Part shown: positions 1-6,842 of the stretch, in pieces | Layout of the letters: each line of letters starts with the position of its first letter | Numbering within the stretch: the first letter of the stretch is position 1 | Assembly (NCBI GenBank): GCA_021811005.1 | Contig: JAJZPY010000041.1 | Location: 1 to 16,617 of the forward strand | DNA from: Pseudomonadota bacterium | GTDB lineage: Bacteria; Pseudomonadota; Gammaproteobacteria; Burkholderiales; Ferrovaceae | DNA length: 16,617 nt | Direction of reading: 5' to 3' | Notes under the pieces: generated by a model | The model's database searches: none | Told to the model about the DNA's origin: nothing | The model's input: only the letters and a program-made list of their open reading frames with translations | Made by a program: the position numbers and the translations under genes

Positions 1-22
1 CGATAAACTAATTGGCTTTGCT

Positions 23-98
23 GGGTGATTAGCTCAGTTGGTAGAGCGTCGCCCTTACAAGGCGAATGTCGGGGGTTCGAACCCCTCAGCACCCACCA
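23..98 (+). tRNA. tRNA-Val (anticodon TAC)
   Basis: A full cloverleaf of 76 nt with encoded CCA (96-98). The D stem is GCTC/GAGC, the anticodon stem TCGCC/GGCGA, and the loop CTTACAA places TAC at 56-58, which decodes GTN valine codons. The T stem is GGGGG/CCCTC with a TTCGAAC loop. The acceptor GGGTGAT faces AGCACCC, leaving an A-G mismatch at canonical positions 6 and 67 (A28 with G89). It lies 42 nt before tRNA-Asp and is probably cotranscribed with it. No promoter is visible in the 22 nt upstream. Confidence 0.97.
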
Positions 99-140
99 GC
101 CAGCAGCATCGGGTCAGGTATTCGTGCAGTTGGAAGTTTT

Positions 141-217
141 GGAGTGGTAGTTCAGTTGGTTAGAATACCGGCCTGTCACGCCGGGGGTCGCGGGTTCGAG
201 TCCCGTCCACTCCGCCA
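141..217 (+). tRNA. tRNA-Asp (anticodon GTC)
   Basis: A 77-nt cloverleaf with encoded CCA (215-217) and discriminator G214. The acceptor GGAGTGG pairs perfectly with CCACTCC. The anticodon stem is CCGGC/GCCGG and the loop CTGTCAC puts GTC at 175-177. The T loop is TTCGAGT. A strong hairpin terminator begins 4 nt after the CCA, so this is the last gene of the tRNA transcript. Confidence 0.98.
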
Positions 218-220
218 AAC

Positions 221-250
221 AAAAAGCCGTTGAGCGATCAACGGCTTTTT
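221..250 (+). terminator. Intrinsic terminator after tRNA-Asp
   Basis: A perfect 13-bp inverted repeat (221-233 with 238-250) closes on the GNRA-type tetraloop GCGA (234-237). The stem has a GC-rich core (GCCGTTGA) and the 3' arm ends in a T run (246-251), as expected for a Rho-independent terminator. The A run at 221-225 would serve as a T run on the other strand, so the element could terminate in both directions. Confidence 0.92.
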
Positions 251-264
251 TATTGCCTGCTTTT

Positions 265-287
265 CGTGTTAAAACACGCCCCGTGTT
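265..287. promoter_or_regulatory. Alternating inverted half-sites upstream of ppiD
   Basis: Three copies of one 6-mer alternate in orientation: CGTGTT (265-270), AACACG (273-278) and CGTGTT (282-287), with spacers of 2 and 3 nt. This could be a binding site for a dimeric regulator, or RNA that forms one of two exclusive small hairpins. It lies between the tRNA terminator and ppiD, where the ppiD promoter is expected. No regulator can be named, and no clear -35/-10 pair was found. Confidence 0.35.
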
Positions 288-320
288 AGACTGCACGACG
301 TTTTCTGACGGTATTCCCAC

Positions 321-2249
321 ATGCTAGATAAATTCCGACTGCTTTCCCAGACTTGGGTCGCCAAGGTCCTGCTGGCCCTCATCACCATTCCTTTTGCCCT
401 TTTTGGCGTCGAGTACTATTTCCGCCAGGCCGGCGGTGGCGCCGATACCGTGGCTAAAGTGGATGGGGTTTCCATCACCCAGTCGGAGTTCAACGACAAT
501 CTGCGCGACCAGCTGGAGCGCATGAGGGAAGGGCTGGGAACACGGGTGGAACCTTCACTGCTGGACACGCCGCAGTTGCGCTATGAAACCCTGCAGGGGC
601 TGATCAATCGCCATTTGCTGGCGGGGTATGCCGACAAGCAGCACCTGAGCGTGTCAGACGCGTTCCTGGCCCATGAGATCGCCCAGTTCGACGCATTCCA
701 GGAGAACGGCAAGTTCTCCCAGGCACGCTATGAAGCGCTTCTGCGCGAACGCGGCCTCACTCCGGCCGTGTTTGAAAGCCGTGTGCGCGATGACCTCAAG
801 ATCCAGCTCGAACAGGATGCGTTGACCGGCAGCCAGTGGGTGCCCGGCGTGACCATCGATGCGTTCCTCAAGCTCAACGACCAGTCCAGGGAGCTCGCGC
901 TGGTGGAAATTCCGGTGGAGCGTTACCTGGCCCAGGTGCATGTGGACGATGCCCAGATCAAGCAGTACTACGATGCCCACCAGGACCAGTTCAGGGTGCC
1001 GGAGCGCATCAAGGTTCAATACCTGGTGCTTTCGGCGGACCAGCTGGCCCAGGGGGAGACCGTATCCCCCGCCGACATCGCCAAAGTGTATGAGGATCCC
1101 TCCAATCAGGCCCGCTGGAAAGGGACTGAAACCCGGCGGGTTCGCCATATCCTGATTGCGGCACCGGCTGCGGCAGGTGAAGCCAAACGCGCAGCAGCCA
1201 AGGCCCAGGCGGAAAAAATACTGGCGGAAGCGCAGGCGCACCCGGACCGCTTCGCCGCACTGGCCAAGCAGTATTCGCAGGATCCGGGCTCAGCGGCCCA
1301 GGGCGGTGATCTGGGGTATTTTGGACGGGGCATGATGACCCAGCCGTTCGAAAACGCCGCGTTTTCCATGAAAACCGGCGAGATCCGGGGACCGGTCGAA
1401 ACGGAATTCGGCTACCACATCATCGAGCTGACCGACATCAAGGCGGGCAAAGGGAAAACCCTCGCGGAAGCGACCCCGCAAATTGCCGAAGAGCTGCGCC
1501 GGCAGCGGGCCGCCAAACAGTTCTCCGATGCGGCTGAAACGTTCAGCAACCTGGTCTATGAACAGTCCGGCGACCTCAAGGCCGCCGCGGAAAAACTCAA
1601 GCTGGCCGTCCGGACATCGGACTGGATCGTGCGCGGGGCGCCTTTGCAGGATCCCGTTCTGGGCAATGCCAAGCTGCAGAACGCCCTGTTTGCCCAGGAA
1701 TCCGTCAAGGACGGGCGCAATACCCCGGCCATCGAAGTGGCTCCCAACACCCTGGTCTCGGCCCACGTGGTGTCCCACGAGCCTTCCGTGGTCCGCCCTC
1801 TGGCGGACGTGCGCGCGGCCATTCTCCAGACGTTGCAGCGGGATGAGGCGGCCAAGCTGGCCAAGGCGGACGGCGAGAAGCAGTTGGCGGCGCTGCAGTC
1901 CGGCAAGGCCGAGACGCTGCCCTGGTCCAAGGTGCGCCAGTTCACGCGCCAGCAGGCGCTGAGCGAAGGATTGCCGCAGGGGGTGGTGACGGCGGCTTTT
2001 GAGGCCAACACCAGCCATCTGCCCGCTTATGCCGGTGCCCTGCTGCCCACGGGCACCTACGCGCTGCTGCGGATTTCACAGGTGACGGAAGGCAATGCGG
2101 CCGATGCGGCCAAGCGCAAGCAGGCGGAAGTCGGTCTGACCCGCGCCTATGGCGATGCCGTGCTGACCGGATTTCTCGCCACCCTGCGCCAGGACAGCAC
2201 GGTGCGGCTGATCAACAAGAGCGTTCTGGAGCCGCGCCGGGACCGCTGA
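321..2249 (+). CDS. ppiD: PpiD-like periplasmic parvulin chaperone (SurA_N plus rotamase domain)
   Basis: A 642-residue protein anchored in the inner membrane by one N-terminal segment (about residues 13-34), with the rest in the periplasm, where PpiD assists folding of newly exported proteins at the SecYEG exit. The order is membrane anchor, SurA-type N-terminal chaperone region (to about 175), parvulin rotamase domain (about 272-372) and a long C-terminal region. The length fits E. coli PpiD (623). The parvulin domain keeps RHIL (H276), GGDLGYFGRG (from 328) and FGYHII (from 363), so it may be catalytically active, unlike the domain of E. coli PpiD. The ATG at 321 gives the expected short cytoplasmic N-terminus, but no clear Shine-Dalgarno precedes it. 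It converges on fabI. In many betaproteobacteria lon and hupB lie upstream of such a tRNA pair; that region is outside the window. Confidence 0.93.
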   Translation: MLDKFRLLSQTWVAKVLLALITIPFALFGVEYYFRQAGGGADTVAKVDGVSITQSEFNDNLRDQLERMREGLGTRVEPSLLDTPQLRYETLQGLINRHLLAGYADKQHLSVSDAFLAHEIAQFDAFQENGKFSQARYEALLRERGLTPAVFESRVRDDLKIQLEQDALTGSQWVPGVTIDAFLKLNDQSRELALVEIPVERYLAQVHVDDAQIKQYYDAHQDQFRVPERIKVQYLVLSADQLAQGETVSPADIAKVYEDPSNQARWKGTETRRVRHILIAAPAAAGEAKRAAAKAQAEKILAEAQAHPDRFAALAKQYSQDPGSAAQGGDLGYFGRGMMTQPFENAAFSMKTGEIRGPVETEFGYHIIELTDIKAGKGKTLAEATPQIAEELRRQRAAKQFSDAAETFSNLVYEQSGDLKAAAEKLKLAVRTSDWIVRGAPLQDPVLGNAKLQNALFAQESVKDGRNTPAIEVAPNTLVSAHVVSHEPSVVRPLADVRAAILQTLQRDEAAKLAKADGEKQLAALQSGKAETLPWSKVRQFTRQQALSEGLPQGVVTAAFEANTSHLPAYAGALLPTGTYALLRISQVTEGNAADAAKRKQAEVGLTRAYGDAVLTGFLATLRQDSTVRLINKSVLEPRRDR

Positions 2250-2257
2250 CGCGGCCC
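2239..2257. terminator. Weak hairpin at the ppiD stop
   Basis: GGGACCGC (2239-2246) can pair with GCGGCCC (2251-2257) around a TGAC loop, with one bulged A. The ppiD stop codon lies in the loop. No T run follows on either strand, so this is at best a Rho-type or pausing hairpin. It is the only structure seen in the 22-nt gap between the convergent ppiD and fabI genes. Confidence 0.25.
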
Positions 2258-2271
2258 TGGCTGCGGATCAG

Positions 2272-3057
2272 TCATTCCGCCATGCCGGGAATGGTTGAGG
2301 AGAAGCCCGAGTCCACGTGGACGATTTCTCCCGTGATGCCGGACGAGAGGTTGCTGCACAGGAAAGCCGCCACATTCCCGACTTCTTCAATGGTGACGTT
2401 GCGCCGCAGGGGCGAGGTCGCTTCCACGTAATTCAGAATCTTGCCGAAATCGCCGATGCCGGCGGCCGCCAGCGTCTTGATGGGGCCGGCAGAAATGCCG
2501 TTGACGCGGATGCCTCGCGGGCCCAGGCTGTGGGCCATGTAGCGCACGTTGGCTTCGAGGCTGGCCTTGGCAAGCCCCATCACGTTGTAATTGGTGACTG
2601 ATTTTTCCGCGCCGAGATAGGACAGGGTCACGAGTGCGCCGTTGCGGCCTTCCATCATGGGGTAGCCGGCCTTGGCGAGCGCGGCAAAGCTGTAGGAGCT
2701 GATGTCGTGGGCAATCCGGAAGCTTTCCCGGGTGACCGCATCGAGATAGCTGCCGGACAGGGCTTCACGCGGGGCAAAGGCGATGGAATGGACGATGCCG
2801 TCCAGCCCGTTCCAGGAGCGCCCCAATTGGGCAAACATCGTCTCGATGTCGGTATCGCTCGACACGTCGCACGACAGCACCAGGGAAACCCCCAGTTCTT
2901 CAGCCAGTTTTTCCACGCGTGCGCGAACGGCCTCGCCCTGGTAGGTGAGGGCGATCTGGGCGCCTTCGCGCTGCATGGCCTTGGCAATGCCCCAGGCGAT
3001 GGAGCGGTTGCTCAGCAAGCCGGTGATCAAAATTTGCTTATCGGCAAGAAATCCCAT
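2272..3057 (-). CDS. fabI: Enoyl-[acyl-carrier-protein] reductase (NADH)
   Basis: A 261-residue cytosolic enzyme catalysing the last reduction of each fatty-acid elongation cycle (trans-2-enoyl-ACP to acyl-ACP with NADH). It shows the FabI form of the short-chain dehydrogenase fold: an N-terminal nucleotide-binding segment (ITGLLSNRSIAWGIA, 11-25), D64-V65 for the adenine pocket, Y147, and the Y157-x6-K164 catalytic pair (Y146, Y156 and K163 in E. coli). The C-terminal HVDSGFS motif is typical. Residue 93 is Ala in HSIAFAP, where E. coli has Gly. The ATG at 3057 is well supported by a perfect AAGGAGG four bases upstream. Its promoter must lie at the start of, or inside, the divergent binding-protein gene, because only about 24 bp separate the two. 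Confidence 0.97.
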   Translation of the reverse strand: MGFLADKQILITGLLSNRSIAWGIAKAMQREGAQIALTYQGEAVRARVEKLAEELGVSLVLSCDVSSDTDIETMFAQLGRSWNGLDGIVHSIAFAPREALSGSYLDAVTRESFRIAHDISSYSFAALAKAGYPMMEGRNGALVTLSYLGAEKSVTNYNVMGLAKASLEANVRYMAHSLGPRGIRVNGISAGPIKTLAAAGIGDFGKILNYVEATSPLRRNVTIEEVGNVAAFLCSNLSSGITGEIVHVDSGFSSTIPGMAE

Positions 3058-3061
3058 GAGG

Positions 3062-3068
3062 CCTCCTT
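3062..3068 (-). promoter_or_regulatory. Strong Shine-Dalgarno of fabI
   Basis: On the minus strand AAGGAGG stands 4 nt before the fabI ATG (3057), the best ribosome-binding match in the window. Its 3068 end abuts a TATAAT on the plus strand. Confidence 0.75.
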
Positions 3069-3073
3069 ATAAT
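3068..3073 (+). promoter_or_regulatory. Candidate -10 box for the ABC importer operon
   Basis: A perfect TATAAT lies on the plus strand between the divergent fabI and binding-protein starts. No good -35 lies at 16-18 bp spacing (CAAGAA at 17 bp). Initiation 6-8 nt downstream would fall at about 3079-3081, next to the ATG at 3082. The site shares one base with the fabI Shine-Dalgarno, so chance sequence overlap is possible. Confidence 0.35.
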
Positions 3074-3081
3074 TGCCCGGT

Positions 3082-4860
3082 ATGATAAACCATATGGGAC
3101 GACTCCTCTTCATTCTCGTGCTGGCCATGCCGCTGGCGGGTTTTGCCGCGGCTCCCGAAAAAGTGCTCCATCTGGCCCTGTCAGCGGCGGAAACCGGATT
3201 CGATCCGGTCATGACGTCGGACCTCAATACCGCATCCATCGAACAGCAGCTGTTTGAATCGCTGCTGACCTACGACTATCTGGCGCGTCCCGCCCGGCTG
3301 GTGCCGCGACTGGCAGCCGACATGCCTACGGTGACGGACCAGGGGCGCACGTGGGTGTTCCGCCTGAAGCACGGGGTCTACTTTGCTCCGGATCCCGTTT
3401 TCAAGGGCGCCCGGCGCGAAGCCGTGGCACAGGATGTGATTTACACCCTGATGCGCTTCATGGACCCCAAAAACCGTTCCCCCTACAAGTTTCTGGTGGA
3501 AGGAAAAATCATCGGGCTCGACGAATTGGCCGAAGCCGCGCGTCGCAGCGGGCATTTCGATTACGACGCAAAAATCCCGGGCCTGGAAGCCCTGGACCGC
3601 TACACGCTCAGGGTCCGGCTCAAAACCACCGACTACAACTTCGCCCATGCAATGGCCCAGCCCATGTACGGCATCGTGGCCCGCGAAGTGATCGAAGCCT
3701 ATGCCGGGGACACGGCCTCGCACCCTGTGGGAACCGGGCCTTACCATCTGGTGCGCTGGGTTCGGTCCGCGCGCATGGTGCTGGAGCGCAACCCGTATTT
3801 CAGGCATGAGACCTGGAATTTCGAAGCGGGAGACGACCCCGACAACCGCCGCATCGCAGCCCTCATGCGCGGCAAAACCATTCCCCAGATCGACCGCATC
3901 GACATTCAGGTGATCGAGGAGCCGCAATCGGTCTGGCTCAGTTTTGGCAAAGGGGAACTCGACATGGTGGGGCTGGCCGGGCAATTTGCGCCGCTTGCCC
4001 TGCAAGGCGACCATCTCCAGCCGAAATATGCGGCGCGCGGCATTCGCCTGGACCGCATCAGCGATCCTTCGATCGCCTATTACTTCATCAACCAGCAGGA
4101 CCCGGTGCTGGGCGGCATGAGCCCTGAAAAAATTGCCCTGCGCCGCGCCATTTTCATGGCGCAGAACGACGAGGAAATGATCCGGGTGATCGACAAGGGG
4201 CAGGCGATCCGCAATGCCTACCCCATTCCGGCCGGCGTGGCCGGGGCCGATCCCGGCTACCGCAGCGTGCTCGACTACAATCCCGAACTGGCCAACCGCC
4301 TGCTCGACCAGACGGGCTATGCGCGCGGCCCGGATGGCTACCGCCGCATGCCGGACGGAAGCCCGCTGGCCGTGCGCTATACTTCGAGCCTCTCGTCCCA
4401 GGACCGGGAGCTCGACGAGATGATGAAAAAAGCCCTTGATCGCCTGTCGATCCGGTTTGAAAGCGAAAAGCTCAAGTTTCCCGAAATTCTCAAGACCGAG
4501 CGCCAATGCCACGTTCAGATCCGGCTTTCGGCCTGGATTGCGGACTATCCGGACGGAGACAACTTCATGCAGCTCTGGTACGGCCCCCATATCCATGAGA
4601 ACAATGCATCCTGCTACCAGGATCCGCAATGGGACCGGCTGTACGAACAGACGCTCACCTTGCCGGATTCTCCCGAACGCAATGTCCTCTATCATCAATT
4701 GGCGCGCCTGCTGGAGCTCAAGGGCGTGACCAAGGTCAGCACCACGCACATTCGCAACGTGCTGTCCCAGCCCTGGGTGCTGGGCTTCAAGCCCCATCCT
4801 ATCCTGCCTTCGGTCTGGGCCTATCTCGACATCGACACGGCACGGGCTCCGCGAGAATGA
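3082..4860 (+). CDS. ABC importer substrate-binding protein, family 5 (peptide/nickel type)
   Basis: About 592 residues from the ATG at 3082, or 588 from the ATG at 3094; a TTG at 3073 is also open. All three leave a cleavable signal peptide (MGRLLFILVLAMPLAGFAAA), so the protein is exported. It is not an obvious lipoprotein, as no lipobox cysteine is seen. SBP_bac_5 features include the HLALSAAETGFDPVMTSDL start of domain I, the VGTGPYHLVRW segment and a late region ending in IADYPDGDNFMQLWYG. It would capture a peptide or similar solute and deliver it to the downstream permeases. The substrate cannot be read from sequence. It resembles YejA/DppA in architecture but is not clearly either. 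Its stop overlaps the next start (ATGA at 4857). No Shine-Dalgarno precedes any start. Confidence 0.9.
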   Translation: MINHMGRLLFILVLAMPLAGFAAAPEKVLHLALSAAETGFDPVMTSDLNTASIEQQLFESLLTYDYLARPARLVPRLAADMPTVTDQGRTWVFRLKHGVYFAPDPVFKGARREAVAQDVIYTLMRFMDPKNRSPYKFLVEGKIIGLDELAEAARRSGHFDYDAKIPGLEALDRYTLRVRLKTTDYNFAHAMAQPMYGIVAREVIEAYAGDTASHPVGTGPYHLVRWVRSARMVLERNPYFRHETWNFEAGDDPDNRRIAALMRGKTIPQIDRIDIQVIEEPQSVWLSFGKGELDMVGLAGQFAPLALQGDHLQPKYAARGIRLDRISDPSIAYYFINQQDPVLGGMSPEKIALRRAIFMAQNDEEMIRVIDKGQAIRNAYPIPAGVAGADPGYRSVLDYNPELANRLLDQTGYARGPDGYRRMPDGSPLAVRYTSSLSSQDRELDEMMKKALDRLSIRFESEKLKFPEILKTERQCHVQIRLSAWIADYPDGDNFMQLWYGPHIHENNASCYQDPQWDRLYEQTLTLPDSPERNVLYHQLARLLELKGVTKVSTTHIRNVLSQPWVLGFKPHPILPSVWAYLDIDTARAPRE

Positions 4861-5801
4861 ATCTGGGCGCATTTTTGGTTCGCCGTCTCTGGCAGATGAT
4901 CCCCACGTTGCTGGGCGTGGTGCTGCTGGTGTTCTTTCTGTTCAACTGGGTCGGCGGCGATCCGGCCTACATTCTGGCCGGCAAGATGGCAAATCCCGAC
5001 GACATCGCCAACATTCGCCACCAGCTGGGCATTGACCGCCCCCTGTGGGAGCAGCTGCTCATTTTTGTGCAGCAGATCGTGACTGGGGACTTTGGCAACA
5101 GCTGGGCCACGCAGGAACCGGTGAGCGCCATTTTCCGCACCCGGCTCGGCCCTTCGCTGATCCTGCTCATTCCCATGATGCTGCTGGAAACGGCAGTTGC
5201 CGTGGCGGTGGCGCTGGCCGTGTCGGCCTGGCGGGGATCGACCCTGGACCGTTCCCTGATGGCGGTGAGCACGGTCATGATGTCCATCAGCCTGCTGGTT
5301 TACATCATTGTCGGACAATATGTCTTTGCCTACCTGCTGGGCTGGTTTCCGGTCAAGGGCTGGAGCGATGAGTTCTGGCGCAATTTGACCACCTATGCCG
5401 TGTTGCCGGTATTGCTGGGACTGATGGTGAGCATCGCGCCTTCGGTGCGGCTCTATCGCACTTTTGTGCTGGACGAGATCGGGCAGGATTATGTGCGCAC
5501 GGCACGGGCCAAAGGCCTTTCGGAAACCCGGGTGCTGCTGGTGCACGTGCTGCGCAATGCGGCCATTCCCATCGTGACCAACGTGCTCATGGGGCTGCCG
5601 GCGCTTTTGACGGGGGCCTTCCTGCTCGAGCGCTTTTTTGCGATTCCTGGCATCGGGCGCGAAATCATCCTGGCCGTGGAGCGCAGTGACTTCCCCATCA
5701 TCAAGGCGGCGACGGTTTACGTGGCCATGGCCACCATGCTGGCCAATTTGCTGGGCGATCTGCTCTATCACTGGCTGGATCCCCGCGTGCATCTGGAATG
5801 A
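4857..5801 (+). CDS. ABC importer permease 1 (DppB/OppB type)
   Basis: A 314-residue inner-membrane permease. The ATG at 4857 overlaps the previous stop as ATGA and gives the family N-terminus FLVRRLWQMIPTLLGV, followed by the first membrane segment (about 15-31). An open frame extends to 4629 inside the upstream gene and is not needed. The conserved cytoplasmic EAA loop that contacts the ATPase is seen as DEIGQDYVRTARAKGLSE, from residue 206. The C-terminus DLLYHWLDPRVHLE is typical of DppB/OppB. The length is slightly below E. coli DppB (339) and well below YejB (364). It forms the channel with permease 2. Translation is probably coupled to the binding-protein gene, as no strong ribosome site is present. 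Confidence 0.93.
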   Translation: MNLGAFLVRRLWQMIPTLLGVVLLVFFLFNWVGGDPAYILAGKMANPDDIANIRHQLGIDRPLWEQLLIFVQQIVTGDFGNSWATQEPVSAIFRTRLGPSLILLIPMMLLETAVAVAVALAVSAWRGSTLDRSLMAVSTVMMSISLLVYIIVGQYVFAYLLGWFPVKGWSDEFWRNLTTYAVLPVLLGLMVSIAPSVRLYRTFVLDEIGQDYVRTARAKGLSETRVLLVHVLRNAAIPIVTNVLMGLPALLTGAFLLERFFAIPGIGREIILAVERSDFPIIKAATVYVAMATMLANLLGDLLYHWLDPRVHLE

Positions 5802-6835
5802 ACATGGCGCAACCCAATGCCTCCCCCGGTTTGTGGACCCTGGCCTGGCGGCGCCTGCAGCGCGACCGGGTTGGCATGGTTTCGCTGGCGGTGGTTGTGG
5901 CCTATCTTTGCGTGGTGTTCCTGGCGCTGGGAGGATGGATCGCCAGGGACTGGACCCGTGAAGTGGGCGTCAATTACGCGCCCCCCGTGTTTTTTCCCGC
6001 CGACCAGGACGAAACGGCCATCCCGCTGGGCAAGTCGATCGCCTTGCCAGACCAGGTTGACCTGTATGGCTTGCAGGATCCGCTGGCCCCCCAGCTGGAG
6101 GCCATCCGGGCACGCCATCCCGACGAGGCCCGCAGCATCCCCGAACGACGGCAGCTGACGTTGCCGCTGGGCGGCGACAAATGGGGCCATGACGTGCTCA
6201 CGAAAGTCATCAAGGGCAGCGAAACCTCGATCCTGGTGGGGCTCGTCGCGGCCCTTCTCGCCACGGTGCTGGGCACGGTGATGGGCGCGGTTTCAGGCTA
6301 CTTCGGGCGCTGGGTGGACGATTCCTTCAACTGGCTCTATGGGGTGTTCACTTCCATTCCCTACCTGCTGCTGATTTTTGCCATTGCGGCCGTGCTGCAG
6401 CAGAAAGGCGTGTCCACCATCATCCTCATTCTGGGGCTGACCGGCTGGACCGGAGTCTTCCGCCTGGTGCGCGCGGAATACCTGAAGCACAAGTCGCGCG
6501 AATACGTGCTGGCAGCGGGTGCCATGGGGGCCTCCCATGCCCGGCGCATGTTCATCCACATCCTGCCCAACACCAGCCATGTCATTCTGGTGCAGTTGTC
6601 CCAGAACGTGGTGGGCTTCATCAAATCCGAAGTGATCCTGAGTTTTCTGGGTTTTGGCGTGCCGGTGGACGTGGTGTCCTGGGGCAGCATGCTCAATGAA
6701 GCCCAGAATGAGCTGATCCTGGGGAAATGGTGGCAGCTGGCTGCCGCGGGAACGGCCATGGCCATTCTGGTGACCGCATTCAGCCTGCTCACCGATGCCC
6801 TGCGCGATGCGCTTGACCCCAAGCTGAAATATTGA
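5798..6835 (+). CDS. ABC importer permease 2 (DppC/OppC type)
   Basis: A 345-residue inner-membrane permease pairing with permease 1. The ATG at 5798 overlaps the upstream stop as ATGA; a second ATG at 5804 is also possible. After a cytoplasmic N-terminus (LAWRRLQRDRVGM) and the first membrane segment (about 28-48), a periplasmic stretch of about 80 residues precedes DKWGHDVLTKVIKG, roughly 35-40 residues longer than in E. coli DppC. The EAA loop is REYVLAAGAMGASHARRMF (about 234-252). The C-terminus LRDALDPKLKY is a DppC hallmark. The extra periplasmic segment is the part most likely to touch the cognate binding protein. Confidence 0.93.
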   Translation: MNMAQPNASPGLWTLAWRRLQRDRVGMVSLAVVVAYLCVVFLALGGWIARDWTREVGVNYAPPVFFPADQDETAIPLGKSIALPDQVDLYGLQDPLAPQLEAIRARHPDEARSIPERRQLTLPLGGDKWGHDVLTKVIKGSETSILVGLVAALLATVLGTVMGAVSGYFGRWVDDSFNWLYGVFTSIPYLLLIFAIAAVLQQKGVSTIILILGLTGWTGVFRLVRAEYLKHKSREYVLAAGAMGASHARRMFIHILPNTSHVILVQLSQNVVGFIKSEVILSFLGFGVPVDVVSWGSMLNEAQNELILGKWWQLAAAGTAMAILVTAFSLLTDALRDALDPKLKY

Positions 6836-6842
6836 GGCCGCC

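Noticed and set aside
114..320. Minus-strand open frame of 68 residues across tRNA-Asp
   Set aside because: The EWTGLEPATPGVTGR stretch is the known artefact of translating the antisense of tRNA-Asp; the frame also crosses the terminator.
1290..2018. Minus-strand open frame of 242 residues opposite ppiD
   Set aside because: A shadow of the ppiD codons with no domain, ribosome site or conserved motif.
4629..4856. Longer N-terminus for permease 1 starting at 4629
   Set aside because: It lies fully within the binding-protein gene and is not membrane-like; the ATGA overlap start fits the family.
3181..4872. Minus-strand open frame of 563 residues opposite the binding-protein gene
   Set aside because: It mirrors the real gene almost end to end. 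Its composition is His/Gly/Arg/Val-rich without recognisable domains, as expected from the antisense of GC-rich codons.
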